A stretch of DNA of 64,000 nt. Origin: Flavimaribacter sp039888615 (GTDB lineage Bacteria; Pseudomonadota; Alphaproteobacteria; Rhizobiales; Rhizobiaceae). The translations under genes and the position numbers were made by a program. The stretch lies in the NCBI GenBank assembly GCA_039888615.1, contig JBDQQS010000006.1; one strand, 5' to 3'. Below are positions 51,675-60,417 of the stretch, in pieces. The notes under the pieces were generated by a model. The model saw nothing but the letters and a program-made list of their open reading frames with translations. It was not told where the DNA came from and did not search any database. Within the stretch, counting starts at the first letter, position 1, and the number at the start of each line of letters is the position of its first letter.

Positions 51675-51834
51675 TCGCCACCATGCGGTGTGACGACTGT
51701 TGACGCACCGCGCACCATTCGAGTTACAGTCCTCCCAGGCAACGTGACTCGGCGTCCGGCTTCGTCGGTTTCCTATATCAGCGGCGGAGTCGGATCGTTT
51801 CAAACTCAATCTTCGTCAGGCCCCGACGCAGTCC

Positions 51835-52350
51835 ATGACAAGCAAATCCGCGAATGGCCGCATTACACCGGCAAGATTGGCCGACGGCGCCATCCACATG
51901 TTCGAGAGCGCCGTCTGCATCACATCGCTGGCGGCAATCGTGGTTCTGGTGCTTGTTCAGGTGTTCTATCGCTACGTCCTGTCCAGCGGCATTCTGTGGC
52001 TGAACGAAGTCGTCATAAATCTCATGATATTGCTTGTCCTTGTTGGCGCGGCGCTCGCCACGCGCCACGCAGTCCATACCGATCTGCGGATGCTGCTCGA
52101 CAACACGCCGCCGCGCGTCGCCGCGATCCTGCGGGTGATCGGCGTGGTTGCGACCATCGGCTTTCTGGTGACCATGATCTGGTCGTCGACGACCTACGCC
52201 TGGGAATCGCGACGGTTGACGGCGACGATGACGGGCATGCCGCTCTGGCTTGTCTACGGGATCATGCCCTTTGGCGGCGTCCTGATACTCTATGAATTCC
52301 TGGCCAAGCTCTTCGGCGGCTTGTCCGGGCGCAGCGTTGAACCGTCATGA
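51835..52350 (+). CDS. TRAP transporter small permease (DctQ type)
   Basis: 171 residues with four membrane helices; the DctQ marker is the first-helix region AAIVVLVLVQVFYRYVLSSGILWLNEVVINLMILLVLVGAAL, with the conserved FYRY and W-NE. The 160-bp gap before it contains no gene and a weak SD. The 3' end overlaps the large permease by 4 bp. Confidence 0.93.
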   Translation: MTSKSANGRITPARLADGAIHMFESAVCITSLAAIVVLVLVQVFYRYVLSSGILWLNEVVINLMILLVLVGAALATRHAVHTDLRMLLDNTPPRVAAILRVIGVVATIGFLVTMIWSSTTYAWESRRLTATMTGMPLWLVYGIMPFGGVLILYEFLAKLFGGLSGRSVEPS

Positions 52351-53654
52351 TCGCCGGCCTGATACTCATTCTCCTGCTGTTTGTCCTGATCATGATCGGG
52401 GTTCCGGTCTATATTTCGCTCGGCGTTGCGGGAACGGTCGGGCTGGCCGTGATCAGCATGGGCCAAACCTTCGGCAACCCCTTCATAGCCATTCCGCAGT
52501 CCATTTACTCCGGGATAGGATTCTTTCCACTCCTGGCGATACCGCTGTTCATATTCGCCGGCGAGATCATGAACCGATCCGGCATTACAGATCGGCTCGT
52601 CCGATTTTCCGTCATGCTGATCGGACGCATGCCGGCCAGCCTCGCCAACGCCAACATCGTCGCCAGCATGTTTTTCGGAGGCATCACCGGATCGGCGCAG
52701 GCCGACACCTCCGCGATCGGCGGCGTGCTAATTCCGGCCATGGAAAAGGAAGGCTACAGCAAGGAAATCAGCGTTGCCGTGACCGCAAGTTCATCGACGG
52801 TCGGGCCTATCATTCCACCCAGCATCATGATGGTGATATACGGGGTGTCGGTCGGCACATCCATCGGCGCGCTGTTCATTGCCGGCCTCGTGCCGGGAAT
52901 ACTGATCGGGCTGGCCCTTATCGCAACGGTGCTCATTCTCGACCGGAAGCACAAGTTTCCGCGCCGGACCGGTTCGCTTCCCTTCAGTGAAAAAGTCGCG
53001 ATCACCCGAGACGCCTTCTGGCCACTCGGCATGCCGCTGATAATCGTTGGCGGTATTCTGGGCGGCGTGGTGACGCCAACGGAAGCTGGCGCGCTTGCCG
53101 TGCTATATGCATTGATTTTCGGCTATCTGATCGAGAGGTCGCTCAAGGTCGCCGACATGCCGGTGATGCTGAAACATACGGCCATGCTGACAGCCGCGGT
53201 GATGATGATCATCAGCTGCGCCAAGATTCTCAGCTACGTGCTGACCATATTCCAGTTGCCCATGATGCTCGGCTCCTTTTTTCAGGCCTTTTCGGAAAAT
53301 CCGATCATCTTCCTGCTGCTGGTGAATATACTGCTGCTGGTGATCGGAACCTTCATGGACGGCGGCGCGAGCGTCATCATCATGGCGCCGATCCTGACCC
53401 CGATTGCCCTGTCCTATGGGATAGATCCCATCCATTTCGGCGTGATCATGGTCCTGAACCTGATCATCGGTTGCGGCACGCCGCCGCTGGGTCTTTGCCT
53501 GTTCATCGCCTGCGGCATAGCCAAGCTGCCGGTGGAAAAAGGCGCAAAGGCGATCCTGCCATTTATCGCTGCTGAAATTTTCATCCTGCTCCTCGTCACT
53601 TACATTCCCTGGTTGGCGATGGCGCTGCCCAGATATTTCGGTTTCGCGTCATGA
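52347..53654 (+). CDS. TRAP transporter large permease (DctM type)
   Basis: 435 residues with about twelve hydrophobic helices. The DctM markers FFGGITGSAQADTSAIGGVLIPAM and TVGPIIPPSIMMVIYGV are present, as is VVTPTEAGALAVLYALIFG. It makes the sodium- or proton-coupled translocation path. The stop overlaps the TIM-barrel gene by 4 bp. Confidence 0.95.
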   Translation: MIAGLILILLLFVLIMIGVPVYISLGVAGTVGLAVISMGQTFGNPFIAIPQSIYSGIGFFPLLAIPLFIFAGEIMNRSGITDRLVRFSVMLIGRMPASLANANIVASMFFGGITGSAQADTSAIGGVLIPAMEKEGYSKEISVAVTASSSTVGPIIPPSIMMVIYGVSVGTSIGALFIAGLVPGILIGLALIATVLILDRKHKFPRRTGSLPFSEKVAITRDAFWPLGMPLIIVGGILGGVVTPTEAGALAVLYALIFGYLIERSLKVADMPVMLKHTAMLTAAVMMIISCAKILSYVLTIFQLPMMLGSFFQAFSENPIIFLLLVNILLLVIGTFMDGGASVIIMAPILTPIALSYGIDPIHFGVIMVLNLIIGCGTPPLGLCLFIACGIAKLPVEKGAKAILPFIAAEIFILLLVTYIPWLAMALPRYFGFAS

Positions 53655-54490
53655 CGGACAGGCTCGTTTTCAATCACGCCACCGTGCGTGAAAAAATGGA
53701 TATGACGGCGTTCGTAAAGGCTTGCGGCAAACGCGGGTTGTCCATGGTTTCGATATGGGAGAACGAAATTGATCGCATCGGCAAGGCTGCGGCGAAAGAG
53801 GTTCTGACGCAGACCGGTTCGCGCGTCTTCGGCTACAACCGGGCGGGACCGCTGCTGGCTTCATCCGCAACGGAGCGCAGACAACGACTCGACGCAGCCA
53901 AACGTTCGATCGATCTGGCTCTGGAATTGGACGCCGACCATGTTTTGCTGTTTCCGGGCGGCGCGCCGGAAGGCGAGAAGGGGCTGGACGGGGCGCGAAG
54001 CATGACCGAGGAGGCGGCGGGCCATTTGCTGGATCACCTTGGCGACGGCGCTACGAGGCTGGCGCTCGAACCCTTGCATCCGATGCTTGCGGGAGATCGG
54101 TCCTGTATCGTTTCCATGTCTCACGCCAACGATATCTGCGACCGACTTGGACGAAACCTCGGCATAGTCGTCGACGTCTATCATGTCTGGTGGGACGAGC
54201 GACTGGATGAGGAAATCGCCCGAGCCGGAAAACAGGGCCGGATTGCCGGATTCCACGCCAATGACTGGCTGGTGCCGACAAAGCACACGCTGACCGATCG
54301 CGGCATGATGGGAGATGGCGTTATCGACCTGGCCCATCTCTGGAGTGTGGTGAAGCACGCCGGATATGATGGGCCGATCGAGGTGGAAATCTTCTCCGAT
54401 GACTGGTGGGCGAGGGACGCAGACACAGTCATCGATCTCTGCATCGAACGATGCGCGTCCATCTTCGACCTCGTGGTGGAACGGGCTTGA
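53651..54490 (+). CDS. TIM-barrel isomerase/dehydratase-like protein (COG1082)
   Basis: 279 residues of the AP-endonuclease-2 superfamily. Candidate metal ligands are Glu in LALEPLHPM, Asp and His in VVDVYHVWWDE, His in IAGFHANDW and Glu in PIEVEIFSDDWW. Members include sugar isomerases, epimerases and 3-dehydroshikimate dehydratase. The last is worth noting because shikimate-dehydrogenase-like genes follow, but nothing here decides the reaction. It overlaps both neighbours (ATGA and TTGA). Confidence 0.87.
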   Translation: MTDRLVFNHATVREKMDMTAFVKACGKRGLSMVSIWENEIDRIGKAAAKEVLTQTGSRVFGYNRAGPLLASSATERRQRLDAAKRSIDLALELDADHVLLFPGGAPEGEKGLDGARSMTEEAAGHLLDHLGDGATRLALEPLHPMLAGDRSCIVSMSHANDICDRLGRNLGIVVDVYHVWWDERLDEEIARAGKQGRIAGFHANDWLVPTKHTLTDRGMMGDGVIDLAHLWSVVKHAGYDGPIEVEIFSDDWWARDADTVIDLCIERCASIFDLVVERA

Positions 54491-55332
54491 AGCCGGAAAT
54501 CGACATCGGCGGGGCAACGCGCATCTACCCCGTGATCGGCGACCCGATTGCGCAGGTCCAGACGCCCCGGCTGATCAATCCGCTTTTTGCCGAGCACGGG
54601 CTCGATATCGTCTCCGTGCCGGTTCATGCGCCCGCCGAAGGTCTTCGCGACGTTTGGGACGCCTTGAGGATAATGCCCAATGTCGCCGGCATCGCAGTTA
54701 CGGTTCCGCACAAGGTGAGCGCAGCGGGATTGTGTAGCAGTCTGACGGAAGCCGCGCAGGCCGTTGGCGCGGTCAATACCGTCCGACGCGCTGAAGACGG
54801 GTCGATGTATGGCGCTCTCTTCGACGGCGTCGGTTTCGTCGCGGGGCTAGGAGAAATGCGCAGACGCCTGAAAGACAGCACGGTGCTGCTGATTGGCGCT
54901 GGAGGGGCGGGCAGGGCGATCGCCCATGCGCTCGCAGCCGAGAATTTTGCCCGACTGCACATCGTCGACGAGAGAAGCGATGCGGCGGCGATGGCGGCGT
55001 CGATGGTCAATCAGGGCAAGGGATGCGCCATCGCCACGACGGCGTGGCCGGATTTCTCTTCCTGTGATGTTGTGATCAATGCGACGCCCCTTGGTCTCAA
55101 GCCGGAGGATCCGATGCCGTTGTCGGAAGGCTGCATCAGGTCCGGCATGCTGATTGCGGATATTGCTGCTCTCGACCGCGAAACGCCTTTGCTGGCCGCG
55201 GCCCGCAGGATTGGTTGCGCGACCAGCGACGGCGACGCCATGCTGAAGGCGCAACTCGGTCTGGTCGCCGGCTTCATAGCCGGACTGCCGGCCGGCGCTC
55301 CTCTGTCTCAGGACCCGGCGGCGATCAGGTGA
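54487..55332 (+). CDS. Shikimate-dehydrogenase-like enzyme, atypical (copy 1)
   Basis: 281 residues with the AroE fold: N-terminal substrate domain (about 1-115) and Rossmann domain with VLLIGAGGAGRAIAHAL. The catalytic Lys (VPHKVSA) and Asp (LFDGVGF) and the GAVNTVRR Asn are kept. The usual substrate motif HSxSP is replaced by VQTP (GDPIAQVQTPRLINP), so the Ser-x-Ser that binds the shikimate carboxylate is missing. It starts with TTG at 54487 overlapping the previous stop. Its substrate is probably not shikimate itself. Confidence 0.88.
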   Translation: MKPEIDIGGATRIYPVIGDPIAQVQTPRLINPLFAEHGLDIVSVPVHAPAEGLRDVWDALRIMPNVAGIAVTVPHKVSAAGLCSSLTEAAQAVGAVNTVRRAEDGSMYGALFDGVGFVAGLGEMRRRLKDSTVLLIGAGGAGRAIAHALAAENFARLHIVDERSDAAAMAASMVNQGKGCAIATTAWPDFSSCDVVINATPLGLKPEDPMPLSEGCIRSGMLIADIAALDRETPLLAAARRIGCATSDGDAMLKAQLGLVAGFIAGLPAGAPLSQDPAAIR

Positions 55333-56111
55333 TCGGCGATCAGCTGCGCCTGGCCGCGAATCATGTGTATGCCTGAATGGACGGCCGCCCCGCGGTCCCG
55401 CGCAAGCGCGAGCAACCGTGTCTCTTCCGGTTTCGCAATGACTTCAGCGACCGCCATCGTGTCGTCGATCAGCGCCGGATCGAAAGGCAATGCATCGTCG
55501 GGGTTCAGTCCCAGCGACGTTGCATTGACGAGCAATTGTCCGGGCTTCGGCTCCGCCCGCTCCGCGATTGCGATCTGCGTCCCTGTGACGCGATTGACCT
55601 GATCGGCGATGTCCCTTGCCTTTTCCATCGTCCGGTTGGCGATCGCAAGACGCGTCACGCCCGCCTCGACCAATGCAAAGGCGATCGCTGTGGCAGCGCC
55701 GCCCGCGCCGACCATCAGCGTGTCACGGCCCGCGGGATCGAGCCCCTCGGTCCGCAATCCGTTGACGAAACCAAGCCCGTCGAACTGGTAGCCGCGAAAG
55801 CCACCATTGGCCTCTCGACGCACGACATTGACGGCGCCGACACGTTCGGCGAGAGGGTCGAGACTGTCGCAGAGCGCAAGGGCGGATTGTTTGTGCGGCA
55901 GGGTGACGCCGAAGCCGGCCAGATTTTTCATGGCCTTCAGCCCGGCCCAGGCGGTCGCAAGATGCGCCGCCGGAATATGGAGCGGAATGCAGATTATGGC
56001 CGCGCCTTTGGATGCGAATATCGGATTGATATTGTCTGGCGTGCGGGCCTGCTTGATCGGGTCGCCGATGACCCCCATCAGGCGAAAGTTCCCGTTGATT
56101 GCCGTCACCAT
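55308..56111 (-). CDS. Shikimate-dehydrogenase-like enzyme, atypical (copy 2)
   Basis: 267 residues. Same fold as the convergent copy at 54487, with which its 3' end overlaps by 25 bp. The Rossmann motif is TLMVGAGGAATAIAFAL; Lys (LPHKQSA), Asn (GAVNVVRR) and Asp (QFDGLGF) are kept. The substrate motif again lacks Ser-x-Ser (GDPIKQARTPDNINP). The two proteins share these changes but differ widely elsewhere, so they are not a recent duplication. It overlaps the propeller gene by 7 bp. Confidence 0.88.
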   Translation of the reverse strand: MVTAINGNFRLMGVIGDPIKQARTPDNINPIFASKGAAIICIPLHIPAAHLATAWAGLKAMKNLAGFGVTLPHKQSALALCDSLDPLAERVGAVNVVRREANGGFRGYQFDGLGFVNGLRTEGLDPAGRDTLMVGAGGAATAIAFALVEAGVTRLAIANRTMEKARDIADQVNRVTGTQIAIAERAEPKPGQLLVNATSLGLNPDDALPFDPALIDDTMAVAEVIAKPEETRLLALARDRGAAVHSGIHMIRGQAQLIADHLIAAGS

Positions 56112-58072
56112 GACAGTTCACCGCGGGGCAACCAGACGATGCTTCCGTCTTCAACGCCGACGATCAGGCCGGTTGCTCCGTCGCCTTCCCAGTCGACCGC
56201 CTCGGGCGACGCCACGTGCATCGCCATCTGGATGATCTCGCCCTTGTAGCGCATGGCTTTCGGGGCCGCAAAGACCGGATCTGCATTGGAGCCGACATTC
56301 TCGACGTAGAAGACACCGGCCTGGCCGGTGGTGTTTCGCGGCGCTCCGGTTTGTCCTGGCGGCAGACTCGCGCGGGCATGGACGCCGACAATCAGATCGT
56401 AGCGGCCGGAGCCCGTCCAGTCGCAGATGCAAAGCTTGGCGCGTCCTCGACCGCCGCCGACATCGACCGTAAAACGGATTTCGTCGCCCGTTTCGAAGAC
56501 GAGGCGGCGCTTGTCTTCGAGCGCCGTGTCGGTTCCGCGTCGGAAATCCGAGAGCACGCCTTCCTCGTCGAGGCAGACATAGTGCAATTGACCGTCGCCG
56601 AGCCAGTCGACGACCGCCGGGCGCACGCGCCAGACAGTCTTCAGAGGCTTGCCCCCGAACGTCAGCAGCCGACAGGCTTCGAATGAAGGCGCGCCCGCAG
56701 CGCCCGTGTTTTTATAGAAACGGTGAAATCCGGTGACGTCGCTGACCAGCAGATCGGGATTGCCGTCGCCATCCCAGTCTGCAACCGTCGGGCAGGTGTA
56801 GCCGAATCGTTTTTCCGACGGGCCCTGGATCGATCCTGAAAGACCGGCGGCGATGCGGATCGGTTCCCCGCCCGCCTTGATCATCACTTCCTTTTTCAGG
56901 GTAGGCGGGCTTCCCCCGGCGTTCTCGTAAAACAGTATCTCTCCGGCGCTGTTGCCGACGATCAGATCGGGCCGGCCGTTGCCGGTGAAATCGAAAGCCG
57001 CCGGCGACGGCAGCACGCCTGCGTGAACGACCGGAGCGGCGGTTTCTACCCGACCACGGTTTTCGAAGCGCGGGACGCCGTCATCCCCATTGCCGATGTT
57101 GCGCAGGAAGGTGATGTAGCCATCCTCTGCGCCAACGAGCAGGTCAAGTTTGCCGTCGCCGTCCCAATCCACAGCGCAGGGCAGGTGAATGCAATGGTCG
57201 AGTTCCAGCGGGTCGCCGGCGGCATCGGAGATCAGCCTTGCCGGATCGAAGGACAAAGGTCCGGTCCGCGCGCCGTAGTGCAGGATATTCCAGAACTCGC
57301 CGCTGACCAGATCGTCGCGACCTGTGCCGGAAAAGTCGCCGAAGGCGGGCGCCAGTTGGCCGTAGACTTCGTAGGCCGCATCGCCGCCCATCACGGGGAC
57401 GCCCTTTTCGAGCACCGGATTGTCAAGCGTCCCGGAATTGCGGAACACGTAGAGGTAGCCGCGCAGCGGCCCGCCCAGCCAGCGGCTGGCGGCGTCATAG
57501 GCGCGGTAGCCGTGGTCGTTCCATTCGAGTCCGTTCGGCCAGTAATCGTCCCAGCAATCCGTGCCGACGATCAGTTCCATTTGCCCGTCGCCGTCAATGT
57601 CGTGAAAGCGGGCGAGATGGAAATACTCGTTGCCCTTGACCCAGTCGGCGTCGAGATCGAGCGCTACCGGGTTACCGAATTTCGGGTCGCTGGGCTCTCC
57701 GATGTTCGGAAAAACGTATATCTGCTTGCGCATGCGCGACGCGGACACAAGGTGAAACCGTTCCCCATCGCGCACGGCGGTCACGTAGCCCCGCACGCCT
57801 TCCACGAGACGTCGCTCTCCGAGGATCGGCGCGCCGTCTTCGGCGGTTCCCCTTTGCGGGTGCAGGAAAACACGACCGTCATAGCAGGCGTCCCAGCTCG
57901 ACAGCAGAAGGTCGCGATTGCCGCTGTTGCTCCAGTCGACTGTTTCGACGCATGTAATGATTTGTCCCGCAATGGTTGCAGGCCCAGTCTCCGGCTGGTA
58001 TTGAATCGCCCGGTCTCCGTAGAAGGGACCGGACCAGACAGTCGCGTCGTCTTCCCATCTGGTAACTTTCAT
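56105..58072 (-). CDS. Cytoplasmic FG-GAP/VCBS-repeat beta-propeller protein
   Basis: 655 residues. At least eight repeats carry an FG-GAP calcium-loop motif, for example DIDGDGQMELIVG, DFSGTGRDDLVSG, DWDGDGKLDLLVG, DFTGNGRPDLIVG, DWDGDGNPDLLVS, DWTGSGRYDLIVG and DWEGDGATGLIVG, so a propeller of about eight blades is likely. There is no signal peptide or membrane helix. Repeats of this kind are usually extracellular, or form polysaccharide lyases; a cytoplasmic one inside a catabolic operon is odd. I chose the ATG at 58072, before KVTRWEDDATVW. Function is unknown. Confidence 0.85.
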   Translation of the reverse strand: MKVTRWEDDATVWSGPFYGDRAIQYQPETGPATIAGQIITCVETVDWSNSGNRDLLLSSWDACYDGRVFLHPQRGTAEDGAPILGERRLVEGVRGYVTAVRDGERFHLVSASRMRKQIYVFPNIGEPSDPKFGNPVALDLDADWVKGNEYFHLARFHDIDGDGQMELIVGTDCWDDYWPNGLEWNDHGYRAYDAASRWLGGPLRGYLYVFRNSGTLDNPVLEKGVPVMGGDAAYEVYGQLAPAFGDFSGTGRDDLVSGEFWNILHYGARTGPLSFDPARLISDAAGDPLELDHCIHLPCAVDWDGDGKLDLLVGAEDGYITFLRNIGNGDDGVPRFENRGRVETAAPVVHAGVLPSPAAFDFTGNGRPDLIVGNSAGEILFYENAGGSPPTLKKEVMIKAGGEPIRIAAGLSGSIQGPSEKRFGYTCPTVADWDGDGNPDLLVSDVTGFHRFYKNTGAAGAPSFEACRLLTFGGKPLKTVWRVRPAVVDWLGDGQLHYVCLDEEGVLSDFRRGTDTALEDKRRLVFETGDEIRFTVDVGGGRGRAKLCICDWTGSGRYDLIVGVHARASLPPGQTGAPRNTTGQAGVFYVENVGSNADPVFAAPKAMRYKGEIIQMAMHVASPEAVDWEGDGATGLIVGVEDGSIVWLPRGELSW

Positions 58073-58101
58073 AAGTTGGTTTTTCCTGTGCAATTTGAAA
58101 A

Positions 58102-58118
58102 ATGGAATGCTATTCCAT
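58102..58118. promoter_or_regulatory. Perfect inverted repeat ATGGAAT-N3-ATTCCAT, probable IclR operator (copy 2)
   Basis: ATGGAAT (58102-58108) and ATTCCAT (58112-58118) are perfectly inverted around GCT. It lies between the divergent propeller gene (start 58072) and DapA-like gene (start 58170). The 5-3-5 core equals the copy at 50586, about 7.5 kb away at the other end of the island. Confidence 0.7.
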
Positions 58119-58169
58119 ATTTATAACTAGCAGACTCGACACCAGAAAAAAGTAAAAACGGATCAGTCC

Positions 58170-59105
58170 ATGGCAATTTCCATCGAGGGGATCGTTCCCG
58201 TCATGCTTACGCCCTTCACAGGGCAAGACACGATCGACGACGAAGGTCTTGCGGCGCTCGTCGAGTGGTATCTGGACAACGGGGCCGACGCGCTGTTCGC
58301 GGTCTGCCAGTCCAGCGAAATGCAGAAGCTCTCCCTTGAAGAACGTGTCGCCCTGGCGCGCTCCGTTGTCGTGAAAGCCGCCGGCCGGGCGCCGGTGATC
58401 GCTTCCGGCCACATATCCGACAGGATCGAGGACCAGATCGCCGAAATGCAGGCGATGGCGGATACCGGCGTCGACGCGCTGGTTCTGGTGACGAACCGCC
58501 TGGACCCCGACGATGCGGGAACGGAGGCTTTCAAAAGCAACCTGGACCGGCTGCTTGGCGAACTGCCCGCCGACATGCCGCTCGGCCTCTATGAGTGCCC
58601 GGCGCCCTACCGCCGTCTGCTTTCCGACGAGGAACTGGCCTATTGCCGCGACACCGGTCGTTTCGTCGTCCTCAAGGATGTTTCCTGCGATATCGACACG
58701 GTGCGCCGGCGCGTCGATCTGACCAAGGGGTCTCCGCTCGCCGTCATCAACGCGAACGCAGCGATTGCCTTCGAGGCGATGCAGGCCGGCTCCAAGGGCT
58801 TCAGCGGCGTCTTCACCAATTTTCATCCCGACCTCTACGCCTTCATCTACGCCAATCGCGACAAGGGCGACGATCCGCTGATCTCCGATCTCGTAACGTT
58901 TCTGGCGCTGGCGGCGATGGCCGAAGGCATGGGCTACCCGCGCATCGCCAAGGAATATCATCGGGAACTCGGAACGTTCGAGAACGCCGCCTCGCGGGTC
59001 GTGGATTATGACGTGTTCGACCGGCACTGGGCTTCCCGGGATCTGCTGAACCATATCGAGAAATGCACGACGCGGTTTCGCACGGTGATCGCCAGGAACG
59101 GCTGA
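58170..59105 (+). CDS. DapA-family aldolase/lyase, substrate unknown
   Basis: 311 residues of the class I aldolase family of dihydrodipicolinate synthase. The Schiff-base Lys is Lys-169 (VVLKDVSCD) and the catalytic Tyr is Tyr-141 (GLYECPAPY). The usual GTTGE pyruvate loop reads CQSSEMQKLS, a pattern of specialised family members rather than DapA proper. It is probably a sugar-acid aldolase or dehydratase finishing the pathway of the island. The start follows a weak SD at the IclR operator region. Confidence 0.9.
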   Translation: MAISIEGIVPVMLTPFTGQDTIDDEGLAALVEWYLDNGADALFAVCQSSEMQKLSLEERVALARSVVVKAAGRAPVIASGHISDRIEDQIAEMQAMADTGVDALVLVTNRLDPDDAGTEAFKSNLDRLLGELPADMPLGLYECPAPYRRLLSDEELAYCRDTGRFVVLKDVSCDIDTVRRRVDLTKGSPLAVINANAAIAFEAMQAGSKGFSGVFTNFHPDLYAFIYANRDKGDDPLISDLVTFLALAAMAEGMGYPRIAKEYHRELGTFENAASRVVDYDVFDRHWASRDLLNHIEKCTTRFRTVIARNG

Positions 59106-59312
59106 TCAGGCTTTCTCTCCGAACAGATTCGCCATGGCGCGAAACCCTTTGGCGACGGCGGCAAGCGGCCGGGCGAAAGCACGGGCTCGCAACCGCCGCG
59201 CCTGTTGGTCGTAGTGACGATAGTCTATTGAGCCATCGGCGAGGCGCCTGGCGCTCTCCTGACAGACGATATGCTCGTTTACCCATGACGAGAGTTTGGG
59301 ATCGATCAGCAT
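59106..59312 (-). CDS. Small hypothetical protein
   Basis: 68 residues, starting at an ATG with a strong GGAGG eight bases upstream and ending directly next to the DapA-like stop. The sequence (MLIDPKLSSWVNEHIVCQ, then an Arg/Ala-rich amphipathic tail ARAFARPLAAVAKGFRAMAN) resembles the many short basic proteins of rhizobia; I cannot assign a family. It diverges from the LysR gene. Confidence 0.6.
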   Translation of the reverse strand: MLIDPKLSSWVNEHIVCQESARRLADGSIDYRHYDQQARRLRARAFARPLAAVAKGFRAMANLFGEKA

Positions 59313-59415
59313 GGTCCGCCTCCATCGGCAGTTGTTTCGATGGATGGGATCTATGTCTTGTCTTCCATGAATAAAAATGAATAATAATCATGGAATCGTT
59401 CTCCAGGAGAGAATT

Positions 59416-60291
59416 ATGGATCTGTCCGATCTCAGGATCTTTTCGGCAGTCGTGCGCGAGGGCGGAATTACCCGCGCAGCGGAAAAGCTGTTTCGCGTTC
59501 AGTCGAACGTCACCAAGCGAATTCGACAGCTCGAGGAGGATCTCGGCGTAGCACTCTTCACACGCGAGGGAAAGCGGCTGGTTCTTACCCCGGCCGGAGG
59601 CACACTGCTCGACTATGCGGACCGGCTGATGTCGCTTGCCGAGGAGGCTGTCGACGCCGTGCAGGGCGAAAAGCCCGGCGGCCTCTTCCGGCTCGGCGCG
59701 ATGGAGAGCACGGCGGCCGTCCGGCTGCCGGGAGTCCTGGCGACCTACAGCGAACGCCATCCCGACGTGGCGCTGGAATTGCGCACCGGCAACCCGGTGC
59801 AGCTGTCGGAAGCGGTGATGGCCGGCGAAATCGAGGCTGCTCTCATCGCCGAGCCGGTCGCCGCAGAACAGTTCGATTCCATCGTTGCCTTCGACGAGGA
59901 ACCCGTGATCGTGACCTCGCGCGATCATCCGCCCGCGGAAAGCAAGAAAAAGATACCGAAAACGATGATCGTCTTCGAGAACGGATGTCCGCACCGGAAG
60001 CGTCTCGAGGCCTGGTATGCAACGCATGGCGAATTTCCGGAGCGAACGATCGAACTCCGCTCCTACCACGCCATGCTCGGCTGCGTGATTGCCGGCATGG
60101 GAGCGTCTCTCGTGCCCCGCAGCGTCATTTCGACGTTTCCTGAGAAGAAGCGGCTGAAGATCCTGCGGCTGCCGGCCGGCGAGAATCTCCTGCGCACGCA
60201 TCTGATCTGGAAAAAAGGCGTGAAGTCTCCCCGGACCCGGGCGCTCGCCGAAATTCTGACGTCCGAGAGCCACGCTGCAACCGAAACGTAG
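59416..60291 (+). CDS. LysR-family transcriptional regulator
   Basis: 291 residues. The N-terminal HTH is MDLSDLRIFSAVVREGGITRAAEKLFRVQSNVTKRIRQLEEDLGVALFTREGKRLVLTPAG, a standard LysR pattern, followed by a periplasmic-binding-like effector domain. The ATG at 59416 follows AGGAGAGAA. Its target is unclear; it could regulate the small gene at 59106 or act elsewhere. The DapA-like gene is not divergent from it. Confidence 0.93.
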   Translation: MDLSDLRIFSAVVREGGITRAAEKLFRVQSNVTKRIRQLEEDLGVALFTREGKRLVLTPAGGTLLDYADRLMSLAEEAVDAVQGEKPGGLFRLGAMESTAAVRLPGVLATYSERHPDVALELRTGNPVQLSEAVMAGEIEAALIAEPVAAEQFDSIVAFDEEPVIVTSRDHPPAESKKKIPKTMIVFENGCPHRKRLEAWYATHGEFPERTIELRSYHAMLGCVIAGMGASLVPRSVISTFPEKKRLKILRLPAGENLLRTHLIWKKGVKSPRTRALAEILTSESHAATET

Positions 60292-60417
60292 CGGCTCGAG
60301 AGAGTGTTTTTTCCCGTCGGAACTGGACGAATGCGCGTTTTCGACCAAAATAGGGGCAAGCAATATTAGAAGGGCCGTTCGCCAGGGAGCGGCCCGCATC
60401 GTTTCGGCGTGGCGCAG

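Noticed and set aside
57023..58126. 367-codon plus-strand frame
   Set aside because: Antisense of the propeller gene, whose FG-GAP motifs are unmistakable.
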